From assembly GCA_024234995.1 (NCBI GenBank), contig JACKNF010000003.1:248001-312000 (forward strand): 64,000 nt of DNA, written 5' to 3'. Shown here piece by piece: positions 16,906-26,958 of the stretch (position 1 is the first letter of the stretch; every line of letters starts with the position of its first letter). The notes below the pieces were generated by a model. The model made no database searches and had not been told where the DNA came from. It saw nothing but the letters and a program-made list of their open reading frames with translations. Position numbers and translations under genes: made by a program. Source of the DNA: Gammaproteobacteria bacterium. GTDB taxonomy: Bacteria > Pseudomonadota > Gammaproteobacteria > Competibacterales > Competibacteraceae.

Positions 16906-17342
16906 AAGTTGATATCCCGTTTAGCGCACAAGAATTCAGCAGTCGCCACCAACTGGCCATCCACCTTCGCCTCGCCGAAAAACTTACCAATACCTCGCTT
17001 GATGCGATCCAAACGCACTTCCACAATCAGCTGATCACCCGGCACAACCGGTCGTTTGAAGCGAGCGTTATCAACGCCTACCAGATAGTACATGGAATGG
17101 TGATCTGGCTTTTCTTCCTGGCTCTTAAAAGCCAAGATCCCTGTTGCCTGCGCCAGCGCTTCCAGAATCAACACACCGGGCATGATCGGCCGCTGCGGAA
17201 AATGTCCAAGGAAAAAAGGCTCGTTAAAACTAACATTTTTGAGGCCGATCAATGAGCGTCCTGGATCAATCGCTAACACTCGATCGATCAGCAAAAACGG
17301 ATAGCGATGCGGCAGATACTCCAAAATCCCCTGAATGTCCAT
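16902..17342 (-). CDS. fabZ: 3-hydroxyacyl-ACP dehydratase
   Basis: Dehydrates 3-hydroxyacyl-ACP in fatty acid elongation and competes with LpxA and LpxD for that pool. The hot-dog fold motif GHFPQRPIMPGVLILEALAQ contains the catalytic His47 and Glu61. The ATG at 17342 is preferred over a TTG at 17351 because MDIQGILEYLPHRYPF aligns with the family start. The length is 146 residues. The gene overlaps lpxA by 4 bp and follows lpxD by 21 bp. Confidence 0.95.
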   Translation of the reverse strand: MDIQGILEYLPHRYPFLLIDRVLAIDPGRSLIGLKNVSFNEPFFLGHFPQRPIMPGVLILEALAQATGILAFKSQEEKPDHHSMYYLVGVDNARFKRPVVPGDQLIVEVRLDRIKRGIGKFFGEAKVDGQLVATAEFLCAKRDINL

Positions 17343-17363
17343 TGATTCCAAAGTGTTATCCCC

Positions 17364-18398
17364 TTAAACGGAGCCATCTTGGTGTTTAATTGTTTTTTCC
17401 AGAGCAGCTAACCGACGGAACAGCTCATCTAGCCGGCGTAGACGGGCGCTGATCTTGTTCCACAACCGGTTCGGTGCAACTGCTAGCCCCGAAGAATAGA
17501 TACCGGATTGGGTAATAGACTGCGCTACCAGAGACATGCCCGTCACCTGGACCCGATCGGCGATCGTTAAATGCCCGGCGACGCCCACGCCCCCTCCCAA
17601 CATGCAATGCCGGCCGATCCGGGCGCTGCCAGCGATACCAACGCAACCGGCTAAAGCACTATGGCTACCGATACGCACGTTGTGAGCCACCTGAATCTGA
17701 TTATCCAGCTTGACTCCATCCTCAATCACGGTGTCTTCCAGAGCACCCCGGTCAATAGTGGTGTTGGCACCGATCTCGACATCATCACCGATCTGAACAC
17801 TGCCAAGCTGCGGCACCTTGAGCCATCGGCCATCGTGCTCAAGAGCCAGCCCAAAACCATCACTACCGATAACCACACCCGGATGCACCAGCACTCTACA
17901 TCCCAGTCGCACCCGATGACAGATAGTCACCTGTGCCACGAGCCGGCTTGCTGCTCCAATGATCACCTGTTCGCCAATCACACAATGGGGTCCGACACTC
18001 ACGCCAGCCGCGACAATTGCATCTGCTTCTACCGTGCAATGCGGGCCGATCCAGGCATCGACAGCGATTTGCGCAGTAGGGTGAATCCAGGCTGTGGGAT
18101 GAATACCCTTACGCGATTCAGTGACCGGTTCGAACAACGCAGCAGCCCGTGCGTAGGCAGTATGCGGATTATCAGCGACCAGTGCTGGTACTGGGCAGGC
18201 TGCAACATCGCTAGGCGACAAAATAACCGCTGCCGCATGGGTAGCAGTTAGATAGTGCCGATAGCGGGGATGTATCAGAAAACTGAGCTGCCCGGCTCCC
18301 GCGCTATCCAACGATGCCACACCGGTGACCACCCTCGCTGGATCACCACCCTGCAGGCGTGTACCGGATACTGCAGCGATCTCACCAAGCGTGGTCAT
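17364..18398 (-). CDS. lpxD: UDP-3-O-(3-hydroxyacyl)glucosamine N-acyltransferase
   Basis: Adds the second hydroxyacyl chain in lipid A synthesis. The 344 residues have the N-terminal uridine-binding domain (about 1-100, ending GIHPTAWIHPTAQI), a hexapeptide-repeat beta-helix with the catalytic His in IQVAHNVRIG, and a C-terminal helix rich in Arg and Leu. It follows the skp gene by 12 bp. Confidence 0.95.
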   Translation of the reverse strand: MTTLGEIAAVSGTRLQGGDPARVVTGVASLDSAGAGQLSFLIHPRYRHYLTATHAAAVILSPSDVAACPVPALVADNPHTAYARAAALFEPVTESRKGIHPTAWIHPTAQIAVDAWIGPHCTVEADAIVAAGVSVGPHCVIGEQVIIGAASRLVAQVTICHRVRLGCRVLVHPGVVIGSDGFGLALEHDGRWLKVPQLGSVQIGDDVEIGANTTIDRGALEDTVIEDGVKLDNQIQVAHNVRIGSHSALAGCVGIAGSARIGRHCMLGGGVGVAGHLTIADRVQVTGMSLVAQSITQSGIYSSGLAVAPNRLWNKISARLRRLDELFRRLAALEKTIKHQDGSV

Positions 18399-18410
18399 CG
18401 GGGAAGCTAC

Positions 18411-18917
18411 TTAGTTCGAAGTCAGACGCTTGAGCACCTTGTCGGTGACATCTACCTGCGGACTGGCATACAGCGTCGCGCCATCATTGATGACCAGATC
18501 AAAACCTTCTTCCCGTGCGAGGTTGTTGATCACATCCAGCACCTGCTTCTGGAATTTGCCCAATTCTTCATTACGGCGCAGGTTAAAATCTTCACGGAGC
18601 TCACCATTAGTCCGGTTGAGCTCCCGCGCTTGGCTGCGAATATCGTTTTCCAGATTGCGGCGCTGGCTTTCACTCATCACCGGCCCGTCCTTGGCTAGCT
18701 TTTCTTCCAGTCGACGCAATGACTTTTGTGCTTCAACCAGGCCTTTTTGCCGGGGCGCGAACTCTCGCTCCAACCGCTTGCTAGCTGCCTCGGCTTGCGG
18801 CGCACTATTTAGAATCTTGGCAATACTGACAAAGCCGATCTTCAGATCAGCCGCCTGCGCCAACGAGAGCGGTAACATTAATGCCGCTGCGATCAAAAAA
18901 TGCTGCTTAAGCTTCAC
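18411..18917 (-). CDS. skp: Periplasmic chaperone OmpH/Skp
   Basis: Trimeric holdase for unfolded outer-membrane proteins. The GTG at 18917 is chosen: it gives a clean signal peptide (KLKQHFLIAAALMLPLSLAQA) and has AAGGCAGG just upstream, whereas the ATG reading to 18971 adds an unlikely N-terminus. The mature part begins ADLKIGFVS, has a long charged coiled-coil centre (about 50-125), and ends with the YASPQVDVTDKVLKRL segment typical of Skp. Length is 168 residues. It lies between bamA and lpxD, the standard order. Confidence 0.92.
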   Translation of the reverse strand: MKLKQHFLIAAALMLPLSLAQAADLKIGFVSIAKILNSAPQAEAASKRLEREFAPRQKGLVEAQKSLRRLEEKLAKDGPVMSESQRRNLENDIRSQARELNRTNGELREDFNLRRNEELGKFQKQVLDVINNLAREEGFDLVINDGATLYASPQVDVTDKVLKRLTSN

Positions 18918-19005
18918 TCGATACCTGCCTTCAAGAAAGTGAACGAAGATGCAAAAAAGTAAGTTTAGCAAAAGCTGTCACGATCCGATCCCTCTTCTGC
19001 TTTCA

Positions 19006-21294
19006 TCAATTGAACGGCACGCCGAAGGAAAACTGGAAAGCCTCGGTTTCATCCTCAGATTGGTCATTGAGCGGCGCGGCTACACTTAAAACAATCGGTC
19101 CGAGTGGAGACAGCCATAGGCCGGAAAGGCCTACAGAGTAACGCAACTCATTAGCATCGAAATCGCTAGTGGTCGCAAACACATTGCCCGCATCGAAAAA
19201 GGCGGCAACCCGCACATTTTCGGATTTATCCATAAAGGGTACTGGTAAAATAAGTTGCGTGCTGGCGGTGGTTTTAAATGCGCCACCGACCGGTTCATTA
19301 TTGCTATAACGCGGTCCCAGCGTATTCGCCTTGTAGCCGCGCACGGATCGTAGACCTCCCGCGTAGAAGTTTTCGAAAAACGGCAGGCCGTTGGTATCGC
19401 CATAACCATCGCCATAGCCAATTTCACCACCCAGCGACCATGTCATCCAGTGCGTCAAGGGATAGTAAAAAATGCCGCGATAGCTCAGCTTATAATACTG
19501 TGCATCACTGCCCGGTATAGCAACCTCAGCGCTAATCTGATTTAAACCGCCACTGGTCGGGAAAATAGTACGGTTGCGGCTGTCGCGTACCCAACTACTG
19601 TCTAGTTTGAATTCATTGAAGTTATCGCCGTTTTTATTAATGTAATCAATAATTTCTACCGGAGTGCTATCGGTAGTATCAATCTGAATATGGTCATAGC
19701 CAGGGAGGACAAGCAAGGTATCGAATTCATTCAACGGGAAACCGAAGCTCACCTGGGCGCCATAGCTATTTAAGACATAATTAGCAGTATTGACCTGAGC
19801 GGCATCGATGTCCTGATAGTAAATCCGGAATCCACGGCTGACCCCGTCAACGGTGTAATAGGGATTATTATAGGACAGGCTGTAGTTGGCACCGATATCA
19901 CTGTTATTCAGCACTAGACTCATCTGATTGCCGGTACCGAGAAAGTTATTCTGGGTCACGCTCGCATTCAGCAATAGGCCCGACTCCTGGCCATAGCCGA
20001 TACCAAACAGCAAGCTGCCCGAAGGGCGCTCGACCAATGTATAGTTAACATCGACCTGATCGTTGGTCCCAGGCACAGCAGACATTTCGACGTTGACGCT
20101 CTCCAGATAATCCAGACGTTGCAAGCGGGTTTTGGAACGGTCCAGATCTTTGGTTGAATACCCAGCCCCTTCGGCTTGCCGCATTTCCCGGCGCAATACT
20201 TCGTCCTGCGTCTTAATATTGCCCTTGAAGTTGACACGCCGCACATAAACTCGCCGGCCTGGATCGACCAAAAAAGTCAAATCCACCTTACGGCTCTCGT
20301 CGTTCACCTGGGGTACGGTATTGACATTAGCGAAGGCATAACCTTCTTCGCCTAGCCGCTGTCCGATGCTTTTAGTGATCTCGGTGATTTTGGCGCGAGA
20401 GAAAGTTTCGCCGGGATTAATATCGATCAACTTTCTTAGCTCGGCTTCAGGCACCACCCCGAAAGCGCCAGTCAGATGCACATTTTCAACAGTGTAGGGT
20501 TCACCTTCGGTCATGTTGATTGTGATATAAACGTCTTTCTTGTCCGGTGTGATCGAGACCTGAGTCGATTCAACATTGAATTTGAGATAGCCACGATCCA
20601 GGTAGAAAGAACGCAATGTTTCAATATCTGCCGCCAGTTTCTGTTTGGCGTATTGATCATCCTTAGTAAAAAAGGAGAGCCATCCGGTAGTGGATGATTG
20701 TATGAGACCTAGCAATTCCTTTTCGGTAAATGCCTTATTGCCTACGATATTAATCTGACTAATGCTGGCTACAGCGCCTTCGGAGATATTCAGTTTGATG
20801 GCAACCCGGTTACGCTCCAACGGCCGTACCTGGCTATTAATCTGCACAGCATAACGGCCACGGCTATAGTATTGCTGCAGCAGCTCTTGCTCGACCTTGT
20901 CAAGCAATGACCGATCAAATACCCGGCCCTCGACCAGCCCGACTGAAGTTAAAGCCTTCTTCAAGTCATCGGTACTGATATCCTTATTACCTTCGATCTG
21001 CACTTCAGCAATAGCGGGCCGCTCAGTCACAGTGACGATCAACACATTGCCACTTCTTTCCAACTGGACATCGGTAAAAAAGCCCGTCTTGAATAAGGTA
21101 CGGATGATATCCGGATAATCCTGCTCGGAAACTGTCGAACCGGTCTGCACCGGCAGGTAGTTAAATACGGTCCCCGCTGAAATACGTTGCAGACCTTCAA
21201 CTTGAATATCCCGCACTACGAATTCACCAGCGTACGCTACCGACGCCGCGATCCACAGGCCAAGAGACAAGACTAAATAAGAATAGAATTTCAT
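19006..21294 (-). CDS. bamA: Outer-membrane protein assembly factor BamA
   Basis: The 762-residue Omp85 protein inserts beta-barrels into the outer membrane. A signal peptide (cut near AYAGEFVV) is followed by five POTRA domains (about 24-420) and a 16-strand barrel. The L6-loop motif VRGYKANTLGPR is visible near residue 650. The C-terminus SFGVPFN is compatible with a terminal beta-signal. It lies downstream of rseP and upstream of skp, as in E. coli. Confidence 0.96.
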   Translation of the reverse strand: MKFYSYLVLSLGLWIAASVAYAGEFVVRDIQVEGLQRISAGTVFNYLPVQTGSTVSEQDYPDIIRTLFKTGFFTDVQLERSGNVLIVTVTERPAIAEVQIEGNKDISTDDLKKALTSVGLVEGRVFDRSLLDKVEQELLQQYYSRGRYAVQINSQVRPLERNRVAIKLNISEGAVASISQINIVGNKAFTEKELLGLIQSSTTGWLSFFTKDDQYAKQKLAADIETLRSFYLDRGYLKFNVESTQVSITPDKKDVYITINMTEGEPYTVENVHLTGAFGVVPEAELRKLIDINPGETFSRAKITEITKSIGQRLGEEGYAFANVNTVPQVNDESRKVDLTFLVDPGRRVYVRRVNFKGNIKTQDEVLRREMRQAEGAGYSTKDLDRSKTRLQRLDYLESVNVEMSAVPGTNDQVDVNYTLVERPSGSLLFGIGYGQESGLLLNASVTQNNFLGTGNQMSLVLNNSDIGANYSLSYNNPYYTVDGVSRGFRIYYQDIDAAQVNTANYVLNSYGAQVSFGFPLNEFDTLLVLPGYDHIQIDTTDSTPVEIIDYINKNGDNFNEFKLDSSWVRDSRNRTIFPTSGGLNQISAEVAIPGSDAQYYKLSYRGIFYYPLTHWMTWSLGGEIGYGDGYGDTNGLPFFENFYAGGLRSVRGYKANTLGPRYSNNEPVGGAFKTTASTQLILPVPFMDKSENVRVAAFFDAGNVFATTSDFDANELRYSVGLSGLWLSPLGPIVLSVAAPLNDQSEDETEAFQFSFGVPFN

Positions 21295-21330
21295 AAGCGA
21301 ATCCTTATCTCCTGCCTGAATCGGCGTCTC

Positions 21331-22701
21331 CTATCCTAGAAGACGGTTAAAATCGTTGAACAACGCGAGTCCCATTAATAGCAATAACAGAGCGATCCCC
21401 ACTTGCTGCCCGGCATGCTGGATCGCTTCCGGCAGCGGACTGCCCTTGATTGCTTCGATTAAGTAATACAACAGATGCCCGCCATCCAATACTGGCACGG
21501 GCAACAGATTCAAAACCCCCAAGCTGATGCTGACCAAGGCCAACAGTGACAAGAACGCGATCAACCCAGAGCTGGCAGCCTGACCAGCAAACTGGGCAAT
21601 GGTCAGTGGCCCGCTGAGATTATCCAGCGAGGCCTTACCAATGAGCATCCGGCCCAGCATACGCAAGGTTAGCTGTGACATGTCCCAGGTTTTGCCAATG
21701 GCGGCACCTATAGCATCCAGCGGCCCATAACGCACCACAACCCGCAAATTTTCGGCGAGATCAGGCGGCATCTCGGCCACCGCGCCAATGAAGCCGGTCC
21801 ATTCGCCCTGACGGTTCTCTCGGGCGCCGGGAATTAGCTCCAGCGTTTGCTCAACTCCATTGCGTTCAATCCGCACACTCAGGGGCTGGTCAGGATAACG
21901 TTCGATAATACTGCGCCAATGCTGCCAGTCAGTGACGGATTCTCCTCCAGCCAAGACGATGCGGTCGCCCGGTTGCAAGCCTGCCCGGCTCGCGGATCCA
22001 TCCGGCAATACCTGGCCGATCACTGCCGGCAGCATCGGTTGCCAGGGAGTCAACCCCATTTGTTCAAACACTCTTACTTCTTCATCTGATTCCGGCGCAT
22101 GGCGCGTATCCAGAGTGCGGATGCGCGTCCGGCCATCGATATCCTTCACTTCGACCTGGATTATCTCTTCAGCCATAGCGCGATCAACCAGCGCCAGCAT
22201 GACAGAACCCAATGCCGGGGTCGATTCGCCATCCACCATCATAATTAAATCGCCCTTACGAAAACCGCCCGCCTCGGCCAGTGACCCAGCGGCTGGCGTA
22301 TCCATTAATGGTTTGATGCCAGGAACACCGATCAAGAACATACAGGTGTATGCAAAGATAGCGAACACAAAATTACACAGTGGCCCCGCTAAAACAATGG
22401 CGATACGCGAACCAACTGATTGCCGGTTAAACGCTTGATGCAGCTGATCAGCCGGTACTTCGCCTTCACGCTCGTCGAGCATTTTCACATAGCCGCCCAG
22501 CGGCAGCATAGCAATGACGTATTCCACATCATCCTGGCCGCGCCACCGCCACAAAGGCTTACCAAAACCAATGGAAAATCTTAGCACTTTGACGCCTAAC
22601 CGGCGTGCCACCCAGAAATGCCCGAATTCATGCACCGTGATCAGCACTCCCAGAGTAATGATCAACGCCAGCAATGAAATCAATGGACTGCTGTTACTCA
22701 T
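21331..22701 (-). CDS. rseP: Site-2 RIP metalloprotease RseP
   Basis: Inner-membrane zinc protease that cleaves anti-sigma-E factor in the envelope stress response. The 456 residues show the zinc motif HEFGH (His24, Glu25, His28), two PDZ domains (about 115-190 and 210-290) and the third zinc ligand in PVPVLDGGHLLYYL near residue 400. The start at 22701 overlaps the dxr stop as TGATG and has AGAGG upstream; a reading from 22731 would extend into dxr without benefit. Confidence 0.95.
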   Translation of the reverse strand: MSNSSPLISLLALIITLGVLITVHEFGHFWVARRLGVKVLRFSIGFGKPLWRWRGQDDVEYVIAMLPLGGYVKMLDEREGEVPADQLHQAFNRQSVGSRIAIVLAGPLCNFVFAIFAYTCMFLIGVPGIKPLMDTPAAGSLAEAGGFRKGDLIMMVDGESTPALGSVMLALVDRAMAEEIIQVEVKDIDGRTRIRTLDTRHAPESDEEVRVFEQMGLTPWQPMLPAVIGQVLPDGSASRAGLQPGDRIVLAGGESVTDWQHWRSIIERYPDQPLSVRIERNGVEQTLELIPGARENRQGEWTGFIGAVAEMPPDLAENLRVVVRYGPLDAIGAAIGKTWDMSQLTLRMLGRMLIGKASLDNLSGPLTIAQFAGQAASSGLIAFLSLLALVSISLGVLNLLPVPVLDGGHLLYYLIEAIKGSPLPEAIQHAGQQVGIALLLLLMGLALFNDFNRLLG

Positions 22702-23900
22702 CAAATACCTCTTCCATGCATAGCGACCCATTCGCCGGCTACAGCCCGGGCCTGGGCATCATCGTCGAGAATGACCGCCAGCGATGCAACAGGGCGCCCA
22801 TGGACCCGTTCTAATGTAGATTGGACCACGGTATAGATATCGGTATAACGAATTTGTCCATCAAGAAAGGCTTGCACGGCAATTTCATTAGCCGAATTGA
22901 GAATAGCCGGTGCAGTGCCGCCTGCCTCTAGCGCAGCAAAGGCGAGATTCAGACAAGGAAAGCGTGTGAAATCAGGGGTCATAAACTCCAGTTTGGCAAT
23001 TTGAGCGAAATCCAGAAATGCAGATCCAGACGCCAGCCGTTGCGGCCAAGCCAGAGCATGAGCAATCGGCGTACGCATATCCGGATTGCCTAGCTGTGCC
23101 AGTATTGAGCCATCCTGATATTCTACCATCGAATGAATCACGCTTTGCGGATGAATCACGACTTGGATTTGCTCCAGCGGTGCTCCAAATAGCCAGTGGG
23201 CTTCGATAACTTCTAGACCTTTGTTCATCATGGTGGCGGAATCCACCGAAATTTTCCGGCCCATCTCCCAATTCGGATGAGCACAGGCCTGCGCCGGAGT
23301 TACATCCGCTAGTTGATCAAGCGGTGTGAGGCGGAAGGGTCCACCAGAACCGGTCAGCAGGATACGCCGCACCCCAACGGCATCGAGCCCCGCAGACGCG
23401 AATGCTGGAGGGAGGCACTGAAACACCGCATTATGTTCACTGTCGATCGGTAATAGTTCCGCATCGTGTTCGCGCACTGCTGCCATAAACAGAGGTCCAG
23501 CCATAACCAGCGCCTCTTTATTTGCCAGCAGCACCCGCTTACCGGCCCGTGCCGCCGCTAGAGTCGGCAATAGGCCTGCTGCCCCGACGATAGCCGCCAT
23601 GACACTGGCAACTCCAGGTAACGCTGCAACCCGCTCTAATCCTTCCACCCCGGCCAGCACCTCGACCGGACGGCCAGCCACTCGCAACCGGTGGCGTAAT
23701 TGCTCAGCCGCGCCAGGATCCACCATCACCGCATATTCGGGTTCATGTGTCAGGCATTGTTGAAACAGGTTTTCGATATCCCGATGGGCCGTCAGCGCAA
23801 CGACCCGGAAACGTTGGGGATGACGTTGCAGCACGTCGAGTGTGCTAACTCCAATCGAGCCGGTGGAGCCGAGAATGGCGATGCCAATCCGCCTGCTCAT
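22701..23900 (-). CDS. dxr: 1-deoxy-D-xylulose 5-phosphate reductoisomerase
   Basis: Second enzyme of the non-mevalonate isoprenoid pathway; NADPH-dependent. The 399 residues have the Rossmann motif ILGSTGSIGVSTLDVL, the metal and substrate segment LLPIDSEHNAVFQCL, SGGPFR, and the NWEMGRKISVDSATMMNKGLE-type region. The ATG at 23900 overlaps the cdsA stop as ATGA and has GGAG 7 nt upstream; a GTG at 23906 is the alternative. Confidence 0.95.
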   Translation of the reverse strand: MSRRIGIAILGSTGSIGVSTLDVLQRHPQRFRVVALTAHRDIENLFQQCLTHEPEYAVMVDPGAAEQLRHRLRVAGRPVEVLAGVEGLERVAALPGVASVMAAIVGAAGLLPTLAAARAGKRVLLANKEALVMAGPLFMAAVREHDAELLPIDSEHNAVFQCLPPAFASAGLDAVGVRRILLTGSGGPFRLTPLDQLADVTPAQACAHPNWEMGRKISVDSATMMNKGLEVIEAHWLFGAPLEQIQVVIHPQSVIHSMVEYQDGSILAQLGNPDMRTPIAHALAWPQRLASGSAFLDFAQIAKLEFMTPDFTRFPCLNLAFAALEAGGTAPAILNSANEIAVQAFLDGQIRYTDIYTVVQSTLERVHGRPVASLAVILDDDAQARAVAGEWVAMHGRGI

Positions 23901-24706
23901 CCCCACACTCCGTATAGGCCCAGCAGAAAGACTGGCGCAGCAGCGGTCAAGCTGTCTACCCGATCAAGAACACCTCCATGACCCGGTAACAGCGAACCAC
24001 TGTCTTTGACCCCACACTGCCGTTTGAGCATACTCTCGAATAAGTCTCCAGCGATGGAAAAGCCGACTGTGACTAAGCACACTGCCACGAATGCCGGCCA
24101 GCGCGGACCGACATCCAGCAATGCTGCTCCTGCCAATGCCAACGCCAGTGCCGCTATTCCGGCACCGCCAACCCCTTCCCAGGTTTTTCCGGGGCTGATC
24201 GCAGGCGCCAGCTTGCGCCGTCCCCAGCGGCGGCCAGCAAAATAGGCACCGACATCAGCTGCCCACACCAACAAAAATAGAAACAGCACGTAGCCTGGTC
24301 CGAATTCGCCCCGCAACCCCATGAACGCCACCCACGGCACCGCCAGCACTACAATGCCGGCGATACCGACTGGTAATGGCCGGTCCTGATGATCCGGGCG
24401 CTTGGCGTAACGGCGCAACCAGAACATCGCGCCGCACCAACCCAGGACAGTCAACACCAATAGACCGCCCACTAACGCCGTGTGGTCAAGCAACGGCCAA
24501 ATCGCCAGGATCAACGCCAGTACCACACCCACATACAGCAATCGATCACGTATTGACTGCAGACCAGCCAGGTGCGTCCATTCCCAGGCACCGGGCAAAA
24601 TCACTGCTAGCAACGCCAGACCAAACGCTGCTGCGGGTAGCTTTAGTACCACCCAGATGACCAGGAGGGCCAGAACACTCGCAGTGGCAATGCGTTGTTT
24701 AAGCAT
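23897..24706 (-). CDS. cdsA: Phosphatidate cytidylyltransferase
   Basis: Makes CDP-diacylglycerol from phosphatidate and CTP in the inner membrane. The 269 residues contain about seven to eight transmembrane segments. The family signature runs through SPGKTWEGVGG to DLFESMLKRQCGVKDSGSLLPGHGGVLDRVDS near the C-terminus, including the metal-binding acidic residues. It overlaps uppS by 8 bp at its 5' end and dxr by 4 bp at its 3' end. Confidence 0.95.
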   Translation of the reverse strand: MLKQRIATASVLALLVIWVVLKLPAAAFGLALLAVILPGAWEWTHLAGLQSIRDRLLYVGVVLALILAIWPLLDHTALVGGLLVLTVLGWCGAMFWLRRYAKRPDHQDRPLPVGIAGIVVLAVPWVAFMGLRGEFGPGYVLFLFLLVWAADVGAYFAGRRWGRRKLAPAISPGKTWEGVGGAGIAALALALAGAALLDVGPRWPAFVAVCLVTVGFSIAGDLFESMLKRQCGVKDSGSLLPGHGGVLDRVDSLTAAAPVFLLGLYGVWG

Positions 24707-25463
24707 GTTGACCCTGCATCACTTGTTCACCGGTCTGGCCAAAGCGCCGCTGCCGGCTAGCGAAGGCTGCGCAGGCAGCATCCAAATCACCTGCGCTGTA
24801 GTCCGGCCACAGCCGTTCACTAAAATACAGCTCAGTATAAGCCAGTTGCCAGAGCAGAAAGTTGCTGATGCGTTGCTCTCCACCCGTGCGGATAAATAAA
24901 TCCAGTTCTGGTAAATCGGCAAGGCACGTATAACGATGGAAGGTCTCTGACGTTAAATCACTGGGTGACAACCGGCCAGCCGCGACGTCTGCAGCCGCTT
25001 GCTTCGCGGCTTGGACAATATCCCAACGACCGCCATAATTAGCAGCGATCACCAGCGTCAGGCCAGTGTTCCGCATTGTCCGTTGCTCCGCTTTGCGGAT
25101 GTAGTCTTGCAAAGTGGGTGAAAATGCGCGATGGTCCCCGATGAATCGCAAACGGACATTGGCAACATCCAGCCGGCGGATTTCACCACGTAAGGTGGTC
25201 AGAAACAAATTCATCAAGATTTCCACTTCCCGGCGCGGCCGGCACCAGTTCTCACTACTGAATGCGAACAGCGTTAGCACGGCAATGTCACGCTCAACAC
25301 ATGCTTCAACCACACGCCGCACAGCCTTAGCACCCTCCCGATGACCGGCAGTGCGCGGCAAAGAACGCTGTTGCGCCCAGCGGCCGTTGCCATCCATCAC
25401 AATCGCTATATGGCGAGGCCGCCAGTTGCTCGCTATACGCGGCGTCTGCACATCATCCGACAT
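24699..25463 (-). CDS. uppS: Undecaprenyl diphosphate synthase
   Basis: cis-Prenyltransferase making the C55 carrier for peptidoglycan and O-antigen. The 254 residues start with the catalytic motif IAIVMDGNGRWAQQR (Asp24). They continue with LTLFAFSSENWCRPRREVE and the C-terminal signature DLFIRTGGEQRISNFLLWQ, then AYTELYF. It sits between frr and cdsA, the usual gammaproteobacterial order. Confidence 0.96.
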   Translation of the reverse strand: MSDDVQTPRIASNWRPRHIAIVMDGNGRWAQQRSLPRTAGHREGAKAVRRVVEACVERDIAVLTLFAFSSENWCRPRREVEILMNLFLTTLRGEIRRLDVANVRLRFIGDHRAFSPTLQDYIRKAEQRTMRNTGLTLVIAANYGGRWDIVQAAKQAAADVAAGRLSPSDLTSETFHRYTCLADLPELDLFIRTGGEQRISNFLLWQLAYTELYFSERLWPDYSAGDLDAACAAFASRQRRFGQTGEQVMQGQHA

Positions 25464-25514
25464 GCGAGCGGTTCTTATGTGAGTTCATGCTCAGACAGAG
25501 CCCAAGCTGATCCC

Positions 25515-26072
25515 TCAAATTTCCATTAATTCAGCTTCTTTGGCAGCAAGAATCTTGTCGACCTCTTGAATATGCCGGTCGGTCAGTTTCTGTATTTCAT
25601 CCTGGGCCTGCCGTTCGGCATCTTCGGTAATGGTCTTGTCTTTGAGCAATGCTTTAAACTGGTTGTTAGCATCCCGGCGGATATTACGAATTGCCACTTT
25701 AGCACTCTCCCCTTCTTGCCGAACTACTTTAACCAAATCCCGGCGGCGTTCCTCAGTCAACGGCGGCAATGGGACCCGGATAGCCATACCAGCAGTGACA
25801 GGATTCAGACCCAGATCCGATTTCATGATAGCCTTCTCAATGGGGCCAACCATATTCTTTTCCCAAGGCGTCACAAGCAGGGTGCGGGCATCGGTTACCC
25901 CAACAGAAGCGACTTGGTTAAGTGGGGTCTCGCTGCCATAGTAGTTGACTGTCACATGATCCAACAAGCTAGCGTGGGCACGTCCAGTGCGCAGCTTGAT
26001 CAATTCCTGCTTGAGCGTATCCACGCTTTTTGCCATGCGGTCCGTAGCATCTTTCTTGATATCGTCAATCAT
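25515..26072 (-). CDS. frr: Ribosome recycling factor
   Basis: Splits post-termination ribosomes together with EF-G. The ATG at 26072 gives 185 residues, the same length as the E. coli protein, starting MIDDIKKDATDRM. The ATG at 26081, which overlaps the pyrH stop, would add MTT and has no spacing to a ribosome-binding site. Conserved blocks RTGRAHASLLD, ASDLGLNP-like KSDLGLNPVTAG, and VPLPPLTEERRRDLVK are intact. Confidence 0.95.
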   Translation of the reverse strand: MIDDIKKDATDRMAKSVDTLKQELIKLRTGRAHASLLDHVTVNYYGSETPLNQVASVGVTDARTLLVTPWEKNMVGPIEKAIMKSDLGLNPVTAGMAIRVPLPPLTEERRRDLVKVVRQEGESAKVAIRNIRRDANNQFKALLKDKTITEDAERQAQDEIQKLTDRHIQEVDKILAAKEAELMEI

Positions 26073-26077
26073 GGTCG

Positions 26078-26803
26078 TCATTCCCGCACCACAGTAGTGC
26101 CTACCTTCTCACCGCAGACGATCCTGACCAGATCGCCGTGGCGATTGATGTTAAAAACCATCAGCGGCAGGTCATGTTCACGGCACATGACAATGGCCGT
26201 GGCGTCCATGACCTGCAGTTTGCGCGCCAGCACCTCATCGTAAGTTAAGCAGTCATAGCGTACTGCTTCCGGATTCTTGAAAGGATCCGCAGAATAGATG
26301 CCATCCACCTTGGTAGCCTTGAGCATCACGTCGGCATTGATCTCAATAGCCCGCAAGCTGGCAGCAGAATCGGTGGTGAAGAAGGGATTGCCGGTACCGG
26401 CAGCGAAAATCACCACCCGGCCTTTCTCCAGATGACGGATGGCACGGCGGCGAATATAGTCCTCGCAGACCTGGTTGATACGGATAGCTGACATGACCCG
26501 GGTAAAGACACCAAACCGCTCTAGAGTGTCCTGCATCGCCAGCGAGTTCATAACCGTCGCTAACATCCCCATGTGATCGGCAGTGACCCGATCCATGCCA
26601 GCTCTGGCCAGGCCAGCACCTCGAAACAGGTTACCACCGCCGATGACCATACCTACTTCCACACCCAATTGACGCAACTCACGCACCTCACTGGCCATGC
26701 GGGCAATGACCTGAGTATCGATGCCGTAATCGTCTTCGCCCATTAGCACCTCGCCACTGAGCTTGAGAAGAATACGCTTGAATACTGGCCTGGAATTCAG
26801 CAT
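26078..26803 (-). CDS. pyrH: UMP kinase
   Basis: Phosphorylates UMP to UDP; hexameric amino-acid-kinase fold. The 241 residues show KRILLKLSGEVLMG, the GGGNLFRG loop, TADHMGMLATVMNSLA, the AAGTGNPFFTTDSAASLRA-type nucleotide region and DGIYSADP. It follows tsf after a 155-bp gap holding a weak hairpin. Confidence 0.96.
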   Translation of the reverse strand: MLNSRPVFKRILLKLSGEVLMGEDDYGIDTQVIARMASEVRELRQLGVEVGMVIGGGNLFRGAGLARAGMDRVTADHMGMLATVMNSLAMQDTLERFGVFTRVMSAIRINQVCEDYIRRRAIRHLEKGRVVIFAAGTGNPFFTTDSAASLRAIEINADVMLKATKVDGIYSADPFKNPEAVRYDCLTYDEVLARKLQVMDATAIVMCREHDLPLMVFNINRHGDLVRIVCGEKVGTTVVRE

Positions 26804-26915
26804 GAGGGAACCCTTTAGCCTGCACTGTTATGTAAAGTAAGCGGATTGTACCGGAATCATAGCCCCGGCGTCATGGACATGGTGTAACACGGGTTTCCAG
26901 CCGATATCTCAATTC

Positions 26916-26938
26916 AAACGGGCAAAGAGCCCTGTTTT
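26916..26938 (-). terminator. Weak hairpin between tsf and pyrH
   Basis: Read on the minus strand, AAACAGGGC and GCCCGTTT pair around TCTTT with one bulge, about 20 bp after the tsf stop. The downstream tract GAATTG is not U-rich, so it is at most an attenuator or an mRNA-processing end. Confidence 0.35.
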
Positions 26939-26958
26939 ATGATCTGTGTCAGACCTTC